Below are positions 26,461-34,082 of a stretch of DNA of 64,000 bases, in pieces. Within the stretch, counting starts at the first letter, position 1. Every line of letters starts with the position of its first letter. Both the position numbers and the translations under genes were made by a program. Below the pieces are notes generated by a model, which worked only from the letters and a program-made list of their open reading frames with translations, made no database searches and was not told where the DNA came from. The stretch lies in contig NZ_JAMXBH010000002.1 in NCBI RefSeq assembly GCF_023913735.1, positions 124,001-188,000 on the forward strand, given 5' to 3'. The DNA comes from Pseudarthrobacter raffinosi. Its GTDB lineage: Bacteria; Actinomycetota; Actinomycetes; Actinomycetales; Micrococcaceae.

Positions 26461-27575
26461 GACGCCGGCCGCACAGCCCTGAGGACACGGTGCAGGCTCA
26501 GGAGGATGGACCCGGACGCTGTCACGGCCGAATCCTCCTGGGCCCGCTCCGCAACCGTTGCCATACCGGCCTCCACCGCCGACTTTGCGGCAGCGAACAG
26601 CCGCCGCTGGTCGGCTTCATCCTCACCGTCGAACGAGGCCAGGAGTTCGCCTGTGGCGGTCATGGCCGCGGCCAGGGGCGCACTGTCGTTGAAAGGCACC
26701 GTATAAGGTGCGTCGTCTGTCCAGATGACATCGGACAGGACTTCTGTCATGTCCTGGATGTGGAACGTCACCCGCTCCAGGTCACGAAGGTTGCGGTAGT
26801 CGAGATCCACATCGCGAGGATGGAGCCGCCGCCGCGGATTGGCGCGCCGGCTCGCATCAGCCTCCTGCACGAGATGGCGGACCGTGCTGGCTGCTTCGGC
26901 CAGCTCGGTCGACCGGCGGGACCAGTCCTCATGCTCGGGAGGCCACTTTTCAGTCAGGGCCGTTCCCATGTCAGTCAGTTGCCGCCCGAGGGCCAGCCGG
27001 AGTTTGCCCAGGCTGGTGGCCGCCGCGTTGAAGTGCAGGGGAGGAAAGACCAGGAAGTTGACGGCAATGCCCACTACGACGCCGACGCCCATCTGGATGA
27101 GGTAGCCGAAGGAAAAGTCGTCCCGGTTGCTTCCCCCCACCAGCAGGACCAGCAGCGCCGCCGTCGGAATCCAATCGCTGCCCGAGCCGATGCGGGGGAG
27201 ACCGCCGAGCAGCACGCCGAGTCCCATAACGACCGCAACAGACAGCGGTGACGGATCACCGACACTGACCAGCGCAAAGGCGAGCCCGATACCCAGAGCG
27301 AGTCCGACGAGCGCCTGGAGACCCTGCCGGAAGGATCCGGCCACGTTGTGGTACATCGACACCAGGGCGCCGAGCGGCGCGTAGTACGGATAGTCGGCAG
27401 CGGATCCTGGCATCAGGGGAGCAATGGCGAAAGCGAGGCCGGCGGCCAGAGCTGCCTTCGCCGCCAGCTGCAGGCGCTGTACTGTGAATGCCGACGAGAG
27501 ACCGGCCACCGAATTCCGCAGGATTCGGGTTCCAGCGGAGGGCCGGCCCTGCGGCTGCGTTTGAGTGTCACCCAT
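26457..27575 (-). CDS. FUSC family membrane protein (putative aromatic-acid exporter)
   Basis: A 372-residue protein with about six hydrophobic helices (residues ~30-180) and a long helical cytoplasmic C-terminal domain. It resembles the FUSC/ArAE-type half-transporters thought to export aromatic or fusaric acids; the substrate is unknown. ATG 27575 is preceded by TAGTGT with a 7-base gap (leaderless) and is preferred over the upstream GTG at 27584, which overlaps that -10 box. Confidence 0.87.
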   Translation of the reverse strand: MGDTQTQPQGRPSAGTRILRNSVAGLSSAFTVQRLQLAAKAALAAGLAFAIAPLMPGSAADYPYYAPLGALVSMYHNVAGSFRQGLQALVGLALGIGLAFALVSVGDPSPLSVAVVMGLGVLLGGLPRIGSGSDWIPTAALLVLLVGGSNRDDFSFGYLIQMGVGVVVGIAVNFLVFPPLHFNAAATSLGKLRLALGRQLTDMGTALTEKWPPEHEDWSRRSTELAEAASTVRHLVQEADASRRANPRRRLHPRDVDLDYRNLRDLERVTFHIQDMTEVLSDVIWTDDAPYTVPFNDSAPLAAAMTATGELLASFDGEDEADQRRLFAAAKSAVEAGMATVAERAQEDSAVTASGSILLSLHRVLRAVRPAS

Positions 27576-27602
27576 CAGCCCCACACTAGGTGCACCCGTG
27601 TA

Positions 27603-28712
27603 CTAGGACAAGGCCGACGCCGCCCGCCGGACCTCCGCAGCCAGCCGATGAGCTTTGCCCTGGGTGCGTCCGTCCTCCGCCCGCTGCGGGATGTATCCGA
27701 AGCCGAGGCCGTACGCGGGATCGGCGAACCCCAGCGCAGCGTTGGCTCCCTCGTGGCCGAAGGCGCGGTGGCTGCCGAAATTCCGCGACACGTGTGGCTT
27801 CATAAAGACCACGGCAAAGGCGTTGTCCAGTCCGGACAGGCGGTCCAGGCCCCACACCTGCTCCTGGGACATGGCGCTGACGGTCTCAGGGGTCAACAAG
27901 GGGTCCCGGCCGTCCACACCGGTGATGGCCGCGGCGTAGAGCCTGGCCAGGCCCTCCGCCGTACCCACACCGCCGGCGGCACTCATCCCCGCGGCGCGGA
28001 CGGCCCGTTGATTGGGAAGTTCCATGATTGTGCTGACTGCCGCGTTGCTGTTAAGCCCATCCAGGCTCAGCGGATCCAGCCATGGTTGAAGAGGATCGAC
28101 GTCGTAGAGGACGTCACGGTAGCGCGGTTCCAGCTCTTCGGGCAGTCCCAGGAAGAAGTCGATGCCGTAGGCCGTGCGGATGCGCTGGTCATAGAGGCTC
28201 TGCAGGCTGGTTGCCGTGACCCGCCGGCAGAGTTCCTCCATAATGATTCCGATGGTGAGGGCGTGATATCCGAAGCAACTGCCAGGACGCCATGCGGGGC
28301 TTGTCGCTGCCAACCTTGCCGCGGCCAGGGAGGTGGTGAATTCGTCCAGGGCGATGCCTCCCTCGACTCCCACCAGTCCGGCCTGATGGGACAGGGCTTC
28401 ACGCACCAGCAAGCGGTCCTTGCCATGGCAACCAAACTCGGGCCAGTAGTGCGCCACCGTCCGGTTAAGGTCCAGCAGCCCGCCCTGGACGAGCAGCGAA
28501 ATCACCAGCGCCGCCACGCCCTTGGAAACTGAATACGCCCCCGTAACGGAATCGGCGGTGATGTGGGGCCCGCCGGACAGGTCCACGATCTTCACGCCGT
28601 CCCGGTAGGCCGCCAGTTGGGCGCTGTACTGCGGATCCGCGGCGAGAAGGGCCTCAAACAGATCCAAAACGCCTTCATAACCGGGTGCTGCAAAGCCAAA
28701 AGATTTCTGCAT
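27603..28712 (-). CDS. Serine hydrolase (class C beta-lactamase/esterase fold)
   Basis: A 369-residue member of the beta-lactamase-related serine hydrolases, which includes esterases and D-aminopeptidases. The nucleophile motif is SVSK (Ser61, Lys64). The second motif reads YHA (YxN position) and the third HEG, as in family VIII esterases rather than penicillin-binding proteins. No signal peptide is present, which argues for an intracellular esterase. The ATG is preceded by TAGGCT with a 6-base gap. Two abutting 12-bp palindromes lie just upstream (28722-28744). Confidence 0.88.
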   Translation of the reverse strand: MQKSFGFAAPGYEGVLDLFEALLAADPQYSAQLAAYRDGVKIVDLSGGPHITADSVTGAYSVSKGVAALVISLLVQGGLLDLNRTVAHYWPEFGCHGKDRLLVREALSHQAGLVGVEGGIALDEFTTSLAAARLAATSPAWRPGSCFGYHALTIGIIMEELCRRVTATSLQSLYDQRIRTAYGIDFFLGLPEELEPRYRDVLYDVDPLQPWLDPLSLDGLNSNAAVSTIMELPNQRAVRAAGMSAAGGVGTAEGLARLYAAAITGVDGRDPLLTPETVSAMSQEQVWGLDRLSGLDNAFAVVFMKPHVSRNFGSHRAFGHEGANAALGFADPAYGLGFGYIPQRAEDGRTQGKAHRLAAEVRRAASALS

Positions 28713-28721
28713 GGGGCTAGC

Positions 28722-28744
28722 CTAACCGGTTAGAAAGCGCTTTC
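28722..28744. promoter_or_regulatory. Paired palindromes, LacI-type operator candidates
   Basis: CTAACCGGTTAG (28722-28733) and GAAAGCGCTTTC (28733-28744) are both perfect 12-bp palindromes and share one base. The second matches the central-CG pattern bound by many LacI/GalR regulators. Both lie over or just upstream of the serine-hydrolase -10 box (28719-28724). Confidence 0.6.
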
Positions 28745-28750
28745 CCGATC

Positions 28751-29860
28751 CTAAGCCGCTCCATGGCCGGGGGAAACTTCTTCGCCGGGGCGCACCGGCC
28801 CCGGGGGAGTGCCGTCACCGAACGGCCGGCCGCCCAGTGATTCCCTGCCATGGGGCTCCAGCCAGCCCGCCGGATCAGGACCCTGCGGCACCATCCGGGT
28901 GGGATTGATGTCCTCGTGGACGATGTAATAGTGCTGCTTGATCTGGACAAAATCGATCGTGTCTCCGAAACCGGGAGTCTGGAAAAGATCCCTTGCGTAG
29001 CCCCACAGGGCCGGCAGTTCGGTCAGCTTCTGCCGGTTGCACTTGAAATGCCCGTGATAGACGGCATCGAACCTGGCCAAGGTAGTGAACAGGCGGACAT
29101 CCGCTTCCGTGATGGTGTCACCCACGAGGTACCGCTGTCCGGTGAGGCGTTCCTCGAGCCAGTCGAGCGCGGCCCACAGCCTGGTGTAGGCCGAGTCATA
29201 GGCCTCCTGGGAGCCCGCAAAGCCGCAGCGGTAGACGCCGTTGTTGACCTCGGTGAAGACGCGCTTGTTGACGGAGTCAATTTCGGCGCGGAGGTGTTCC
29301 GGGTAAAGGTCAGGCGCCCCGACCCGGTGGAAACGGGTCCATTCGGTGGCAAAGTCCAGGGTGATCTGAGGGAAGTTGTTGGTGACCACCGCGCCGCTGG
29401 CAATATCAACGATCGCTGGCACCGTGATGCCGCGCGGGTAATCCGGGAAGCGCCGGAAATAGGCGCTCTGGATGCGCTCGATGCCAAGCACAGGGTCTAC
29501 CCCGCCCGGATCGAGGTCAAAAGTCCACGACCGGGCATCGTGGGTAGGGCCGGGCTGGCCAAGGGAGATGGAGTCCTCCAGGCCGAGGAGCCTACGCACA
29601 ATCACGGCCCGGTTCGCCCACGGGCATGCCCGCGCCGCAATCAGCCGGTACCGGCCAGCTTCCACTGGCCACCCCGGCACGCCGTTGACGCCGGGACGGC
29701 CGTCGTGGGTGATCCGGTCCTCAATGTAATTCGTGTCCCGGTTGAACTCGGCACCGCCGGTCACATATGCGCCCAAGGTGCTGTGCCCGGTGCTGGTGTG
29801 CGTGCTGTCGGCAGCGGTGGCATTCGTGGCCTGCGGCCCGCTCGGAAATTCCTGGCTCAT
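28751..29860 (-). CDS. Xi-class glutathione S-transferase family protein (thiol-hydroquinone reductase)
   Basis: A 369-residue protein of the glutathionyl-hydroquinone reductase group. The redox Cys79 sits in ACPWANR, followed by the family segments NNFPQITLDF, EVNNGVYRCGFA and RYLVGDTITEADVRLFTTLARFD (all-helical C-terminal domain). In glutathione-using bacteria these enzymes remove glutathione from quinones. Actinobacteria use mycothiol, and mshC lies nearby in this window, so a mycothiol-dependent reaction is likely (inference). ATG 29860 has TAGGCT 7 bases upstream; the open frame extending to 30163 runs antisense to the M50 gene and is rejected. Confidence 0.88.
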   Translation of the reverse strand: MSQEFPSGPQATNATAADSTHTSTGHSTLGAYVTGGAEFNRDTNYIEDRITHDGRPGVNGVPGWPVEAGRYRLIAARACPWANRAVIVRRLLGLEDSISLGQPGPTHDARSWTFDLDPGGVDPVLGIERIQSAYFRRFPDYPRGITVPAIVDIASGAVVTNNFPQITLDFATEWTRFHRVGAPDLYPEHLRAEIDSVNKRVFTEVNNGVYRCGFAGSQEAYDSAYTRLWAALDWLEERLTGQRYLVGDTITEADVRLFTTLARFDAVYHGHFKCNRQKLTELPALWGYARDLFQTPGFGDTIDFVQIKQHYYIVHEDINPTRMVPQGPDPAGWLEPHGRESLGGRPFGDGTPPGPVRPGEEVSPGHGAA

Positions 29861-29870
29861 GCGGACCAGC

Positions 29871-30608
29871 CTAGGCTCCGGCGGCCAGGATTGCCGAGAT
29901 GGGCTGCCAGGCGACCAGCCAGGAGCCGGCAATAACGACGACAAAGAGCGCGATCCAGATGCCGGAGGGTATGGACGTTGCGCGGTACAGGATATACGCG
30001 TCGGAACTGGCCAGCCTGTCACGGCGCCGCAGGTGCACATTGGTGAGCTTCGCGAGATCCCGGACGGCGGCCACAAGCAGGGCCACGCCAAGCACGACTG
30101 CAACATGGCAGGTGAAGCTGCTGGGCACAACGAGGACCAACACCCCGCCGCCTGCGACGGCAAGGCCTGTGATCAGCAGCCCCGCGAAGTTCCTGATGAA
30201 CACGAGCGAAACCAGGAGGATAAGGGTGCCTGTGGCCAAGGCGGCCGGACCCCAGCCGGCAAAACCGGAGGTGACCAGGGCAGCGCCGGTCAGGGCAGGT
30301 ACAGGATAGCCCCAGAATCCGGACCAGACGGCGGCGGCCCTGCCCCGGCTGTAACTGGTGGTTATGCCTGAGTGGTCCAACCGGAGCCGGATCCCGCTCA
30401 GTCTTTGGCCGCTCATAACGGCGGCGAAAGCATGGCCGAGTTCGTGCGTGGCGGTGGCCAGGAGCCCAAAGTACTTCCAGGTGGCACGGGGGATGGACAA
30501 TGCAGTTGCCAGCGCCAGCACCACAGCCAGTTCGGCCACCGTGACTTGGGGGATGGCGGCACGGCTGAAGGCTTCAACGATCCGTTGCCACAATTGCTCG
30601 GGAATCAA
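29871..30608 (-). CDS. M50 family membrane metallopeptidase
   Basis: A 245-residue membrane protein with the zinc motif HELGH in TATHELGHAFAAVMSG and about five further hydrophobic helices. It belongs to the short M50B-like group of site-2-type proteases; no PDZ domain is present, and no substrate is known. The longest frame starts at a TTG (30608), and I see no strong ribosome site, so the start is uncertain. It diverges from the YqeY gene, with a perfect inverted repeat between them. Confidence 0.85.
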   Translation of the reverse strand: MIPEQLWQRIVEAFSRAAIPQVTVAELAVVLALATALSIPRATWKYFGLLATATHELGHAFAAVMSGQRLSGIRLRLDHSGITTSYSRGRAAAVWSGFWGYPVPALTGAALVTSGFAGWGPAALATGTLILLVSLVFIRNFAGLLITGLAVAGGGVLVLVVPSSFTCHVAVVLGVALLVAAVRDLAKLTNVHLRRRDRLASSDAYILYRATSIPSGIWIALFVVVIAGSWLVAWQPISAILAAGA

Positions 30609-30638
30609 GGTCGTTTCCCGCCGCGCCGGGAGTAGTGA

Positions 30639-30673
30639 TTGTCAGCCATATCCCTCTACGGTACTAGAGGGAT
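30639..30673 (+). promoter_or_regulatory. Promoter with operator-like inverted repeat before the YqeY gene
   Basis: ATCCCTCTA (30650-30658) and TAGAGGGAT (30665-30673) form a perfect 9-bp inverted repeat around 6 bases. It overlaps a possible promoter: TTGTCA (30639-30644), 17-base spacer, TACTAG (30662-30667). Such placement is typical of repressor sites. The repeat could serve the divergent M50 gene as well. Confidence 0.6.
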
Positions 30674-30724
30674 GGTTCACCACTGTCCTGCCGCCCTGCG
30701 GCGCTCAAGGAATCGAGGAATGCC

Positions 30725-31189
30725 GTGACCACTTTGAAGGAACGCCTGCACGCTGATGTTGTGGTGCACATGAAGGAGCGGAACAAAACCGCCCTGACCA
30801 CGGTGCGCAATGTCCTGGGCGAGATCGAAACACGGGAGAAGTCGGGAAAGACGCCCATTGTCCTGGACGACGCCCAGGTGACCTCGTTGTTGCAGAAGGA
30901 GGCTGCAAAGCGACGTGACACCGCAAGGATCTATATGGAAGCCGGAGAATCCGAGCGGGCCGCGGCCGAGATCGCCGAGGCCGAAATCATAGAAGCGTAC
31001 TTGCCGCAGCCGCTGACAACAGCCGAAGTCGAGGCGATTGTTGACGAGACCATTGCCGGGCTGCGGAACGAAGGCGTAGAGCCCGGAATGCGTCAGCTGG
31101 GCGCCGTGATGAAGCCTGTCACGGCCAAAGTCGCCGGACGCTACGACGGCAAGGCTGTCAGCGAGATCGTCCGCAGCCGTCTCGCCTAA
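30725..31189 (+). CDS. GatB/YqeY domain-containing protein
   Basis: A 154-residue helical protein of the YqeY family, which resembles the tail domain of the amidotransferase subunit GatB and may bind tRNA or assist tRNA-dependent amidation. Family segments are MKERNKTALTTVRNVLGEI and YLPQPLT. The GTG start has GAGGA 7 bases upstream. It is followed by a tandem 13-bp repeat and a hairpin. Confidence 0.92.
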   Translation: MTTLKERLHADVVVHMKERNKTALTTVRNVLGEIETREKSGKTPIVLDDAQVTSLLQKEAAKRRDTARIYMEAGESERAAAEIAEAEIIEAYLPQPLTTAEVEAIVDETIAGLRNEGVEPGMRQLGAVMKPVTAKVAGRYDGKAVSEIVRSRLA

Positions 31190-31198
31190 GCGGGTCAG

Positions 31199-31224
31199 CT
31201 CGAGCCTGTTACTCGAGCCTGTTA
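31199..31224 (+). repeat. Tandem 13-bp direct repeat
   Basis: CTCGAGCCTGTTA occurs twice in direct succession, between the YqeY stop and its terminator hairpin. It looks like a recent slippage duplication. Confidence 0.9.
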
Positions 31225-31230
31225 ACCGGA

Positions 31231-31261
31231 AAGGCACGCCTACTAAACGTGGGCGTGCCTT
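31231..31261 (+). terminator. Hairpin between the YqeY and DUF4193 genes
   Basis: A 10-bp perfect stem (AAGGCACGCC, 31231-31240, with GGCGTGCCTT, 31252-31261) and an 11-base loop, between two convergent genes. The T run is short, so it may act weakly in both directions. Confidence 0.65.
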
Positions 31262-31315
31262 AACTTCCTGCTGGCGGAACACGGCCGCCACGGAAGAATA
31301 TCCGGGTTTCTTGAA

Positions 31316-31618
31316 TCAGCCTTCGCAGTCAGTGCAGTAGCTGTGTCCGTCTTTCTGCCGCGCAATCTGGGAGCGGTGCCGGACCAGGAAGCAGGAGTAG
31401 CACGTGAACTCGTCCTCAGCCTGCGGGATAACCTGCACGACCAATTCCTCGGCAACGAATTCGCCTCCCGGAACGCCGGCGCCATCCAGCCCGTCGGCCT
31501 CATCGAGCTCGAGGACGACGCTGCGGGCGTCCGGAGCATTGGCGGACTGCAGTGCCTCGAGTGAGTTGTCCTGCGACTCCTTGACGTCGGAGCGAAGTTC
31601 ATCGTAATCGGTTGCCAC
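31316..31618 (-). CDS. DUF4193 zinc-ribbon protein
   Basis: A 100-residue acidic protein of the DUF4193 family, found across Actinobacteria. The C-terminal third carries two CxxC pairs (Cys73/Cys76 and Cys95/Cys98) that would bind zinc. The function is not known. The GTG start has only a weak purine-rich site (AAGAGA) upstream. A possible promoter (TTGGGG, 18 bases, TAGGTT on the minus strand) lies about 40 bases before the start. Confidence 0.9.
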   Translation of the reverse strand: MATDYDELRSDVKESQDNSLEALQSANAPDARSVVLELDEADGLDGAGVPGGEFVAEELVVQVIPQAEDEFTCYSCFLVRHRSQIARQKDGHSYCTDCEG

Positions 31619-31766
31619 TTAGGTGTATCTCTTTTCTTTGGTTCGTCTGTCGCGTATGCAACCTACAGCATCCGGCGGGTATTCCCCAATAGCCTGGCAA
31701 GAAAATTTCTCTGCGGCGCCAATATTTCCGTGCGGACACCCGCTGGGATCGGCGTCGGGTGACATT

Positions 31767-31782
31767 GGGCACCATGGTGCCC
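31767..31782. other. 16-bp perfect palindrome
   Basis: GGGCACCATGGTGCCC lies 39 bases downstream of the 204-residue membrane gene on its strand. It can form a short hairpin, but no T run follows; it may be a weak terminator or a binding site. The rest of the 31619-31821 gap is AT-richer and shows no gene. Confidence 0.5.
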
Positions 31783-31821
31783 GGGGCTAAAAGTCAGCGC
31801 ACGGCGGCCGAGCCGCGAGAC

Positions 31822-32436
31822 CTAGTCAAGGTCCTTAGCCAAGGCCGTGGTCTGAGGCGGGGTAATCCGCCCCAGTCGCTCGTCGAGCGTCACGCGCAGC
31901 CGGGCGGCCGCCACCTGAACCCGGTGCTCGGCAGGGGTGACCTTCCTGTCCGGCGCAGAGGCGGCATTCGGGCGTGCGTGCACGTCCTTGTGTTCAGGGG
32001 ACCCTGCGCTCACGGTCCAGTCACTATCGTCCCCGCCAGGCACGTACTCCCACGCCGCGTCGAACAGTTCAAGCTCCTCGGCACGGGCCAGCTCACTGCC
32101 TGCGAGGACGTTTAAGGTCGCAAGCCCCAAGGCCTTGGTTCCTTCATCCTGATCCAGGGCCCGGTCCAGGGCCCACTGGGTGCGTCGCCACCATTCCGCC
32201 CGGCTGTCCGCCTCGGTCTTCTGCCGGAGCGCCTGCTCGTCGGCTTCGCGTTTCTGGTCCAGCGCTGTCTTATCGGCTGACGTGCGCTGGGCCAGGGTGC
32301 GCCAGTTGATGTAGAAGGCCAGCAGGGCCGCGATCAGGACAGCCAAGGGGCCAAGCCCGGCAAGGATTACCCACCAGTCGGCCGGCCCGGAGTGGACGAC
32401 GACTTCAAGCGGGCCAGGCGGCGGGGTTGGATTCAC
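31822..32436 (-). CDS. Membrane-anchored protein of unknown function, coiled-coil
   Basis: A 204-residue protein I do not recognise. A single hydrophobic helix (residues ~20-43, WWVILAGLGPLAVLIAALLAF) follows a Pro-rich N-terminus. A Lys/Glu/Gln/Ala-rich helical stretch (~45-80) looks like a coiled coil, then a soluble helical region. The likely topology is an N-terminal anchor with the bulk in the cytosol. Codon use is like its neighbours. It lies just downstream of the tRNA-Leu on the same strand. Confidence 0.78.
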   Translation of the reverse strand: MNPTPPPGPLEVVVHSGPADWWVILAGLGPLAVLIAALLAFYINWRTLAQRTSADKTALDQKREADEQALRQKTEADSRAEWWRRTQWALDRALDQDEGTKALGLATLNVLAGSELARAEELELFDAAWEYVPGGDDSDWTVSAGSPEHKDVHARPNAASAPDRKVTPAEHRVQVAAARLRVTLDERLGRITPPQTTALAKDLD

Positions 32437-32468
32437 GGCTCCAGCTTAGGCCGTCGACGGAAACAGAA

Positions 32469-32502
32469 AAAACCCCTGAAATCCGTGGATTTCAGGGGTT
32501 TT
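32469..32502 (-). terminator. Strong terminator after tRNA-Leu
   Basis: A 14-bp perfect stem (32469-32482 with 32489-32502) and a CCGTGG loop. On the minus strand it is followed by a T-rich run, as expected for Rho-independent termination of the tRNA transcript. Confidence 0.9.
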
Positions 32503-32510
32503 CCCATTTG

Positions 32511-32593
32511 TGCGCGGAGGGGGACTTGAACCCCCACCCCCTTTCGAGGACTAGCACCTCAAGCTAGCGCGTCTGCCATTCCGCCACCCGCGC
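32511..32593 (-). tRNA. tRNA-Leu (anticodon GAG)
   Basis: An 83-base class II tRNA. The 7-bp acceptor GCGCGGG/TCCGCGC has a terminal G-T pair. The anticodon stem CTAGC/GCTAG encloses the loop TTGAGGT (anticodon GAG), there is a long variable arm, and the T arm is GGGGG-TTCAAGT-CCCCC. The 3' CCA is not encoded. It reads CUC and CUU codons. Confidence 0.93.
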
Positions 32594-32765
32594 AGGTGGT
32601 AATTCGGAGATCGTTTCCGCCTTTCAGCGTTTCGCTTTTCTCCGAAGCAGCGAGAAAAACTCTAACACGAACTTTCCGAAAACATGGAATCGGGGCTGAT
32701 GGGTAGGCTGAGGGCACACGAGAACGCAGGTTGTTTGCAGCCTTCCCACTGCCCAAGGAGTTTCT

Positions 32766-34070
32766 ATGTCTGACATCCGTGCCGAGGATGAAGTTGTCCG
32801 GATCTGCCAGGAACTTATCCGGATAGATACCTCGAACTACGGTGACGGTTCGGGGCCGGGGGAGCGGTTGGCCGCGGAATACACGGCCGGGCTGATTGAA
32901 GAAGTGGGCCTCGCAGCCGAGATCTTCGAGTCGGCGCCCGGCCGCGCAAGTGTTGTGACCCGGATGGCCGGTGAGGATCCGTCCGCCAGCGCGTTGGTGG
33001 TGCACGGGCACCTCGATGTAGTGCCCGCCCTGCGTGAACAGTGGTCGGTGGATCCCTTTGGTGCGGAGCTCAAAGACGGACTCATCTGGGGCCGCGGAGC
33101 CGTGGACATGAAAGACATGGACGCCATGATCCTTGCTGTGATGCGGGATTTGGCCAGATCCGGGCGCAAGCCCAAGCGCGACATTATTTTTGCCTTCTTC
33201 GCCGACGAGGAAGCCGGCGGTGAGTACGGGGCCCGCTACGCGGTCGACAAGCGGCCCGAGCTCTTCGAAGGCGCAACTGAAGCCATCTCGGAGGTAGGCG
33301 GCTTCTCGGCGACCATCGGCGGGCAGCGCACCTACCTCCTGCAGACGGCTGAGAAGGGCATCTCCTGGCTCCGGCTGGTGGCGCACGGCCGGGCTGGCCA
33401 CGGCTCCCAGATCAATACGGACAACGCCGTCACCCGGCTGGCTGCGGCGGTAACCCGGATCGGCGAATACAAGTGGCCGATTGAGCTGACGCCCACTACG
33501 CGGCAGTTCCTGGACGGCGTGACCGAACTCACGGGTGTGGAGTTCGATCCGGACAATCCGGACCGCCTGCTCGACCAGCTCGGCACCGTGGCGCGCTTTG
33601 TGGGGGCAACCCTGCAGAACACCACCAATCCCACGCTGCTCAAGGGCGGCTACAAGCACAACGTCATCCCCGAATCGGCCGAGGCCCTGGTGGACTGCCG
33701 GACGCTCCCGGGCCAGCAGGACCACGTGCTGGAGGTCGTGCGGGAGCTTGCCGGTTCCGGTGTCGAGGTCAGCTACGTGCACAGCGACGTCTCGCTTGAA
33801 GTCCCGTTCGCCGGAAACCTGGTGGATTCCATGATCGACGCCCTGCACACCGAGGATCCGGGGGCGAAAGTGCTTCCCTATACGCTCTCCGGCGGCACGG
33901 ACAACAAGTCATTGAGCCGGCTGGGTATCACCGGCTACGGCTTCGCTCCCCTCCAGCTGCCCGACGATCTCGATTTCACCGGGATGTTCCACGGCGTGGA
34001 CGAGCGGGTTCCGGTGGATTCGCTGAAGTTCGGCGCCCGGGTGCTCAACACGCTCCTCACCAATTACTGA
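32766..34070 (+). CDS. M20/M25/M40 family metallohydrolase
   Basis: A 434-residue zinc-dependent exopeptidase/deacylase of the M20 family. The metal site is HGHLD (His82, Asp84), GRGAVDMKD (bridging Asp114) and ADEEAGGEYG (catalytic Glu and metal Glu). A dimerisation domain containing HGRAGHGSQ interrupts the catalytic fold. Similar actinobacterial proteins are called dipeptidase or succinyl-diaminopimelate desuccinylase-like; the substrate is open. ATG 32766 has AAGGAG at 32755-32760. A TAGGCT near 32703 is a likely -10 box for a leadered transcript. Confidence 0.92.
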   Translation: MSDIRAEDEVVRICQELIRIDTSNYGDGSGPGERLAAEYTAGLIEEVGLAAEIFESAPGRASVVTRMAGEDPSASALVVHGHLDVVPALREQWSVDPFGAELKDGLIWGRGAVDMKDMDAMILAVMRDLARSGRKPKRDIIFAFFADEEAGGEYGARYAVDKRPELFEGATEAISEVGGFSATIGGQRTYLLQTAEKGISWLRLVAHGRAGHGSQINTDNAVTRLAAAVTRIGEYKWPIELTPTTRQFLDGVTELTGVEFDPDNPDRLLDQLGTVARFVGATLQNTTNPTLLKGGYKHNVIPESAEALVDCRTLPGQQDHVLEVVRELAGSGVEVSYVHSDVSLEVPFAGNLVDSMIDALHTEDPGAKVLPYTLSGGTDNKSLSRLGITGYGFAPLQLPDDLDFTGMFHGVDERVPVDSLKFGARVLNTLLTNY

Positions 34071-34082
34071 GCCGGCCCGGAC

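Noticed and set aside
32437..32765. tRNA-Leu region as an integration site of a mobile element
   Set aside because: No integrase, no direct repeat of the tRNA 3' end nearby, and flanking genes look like core chromosome.
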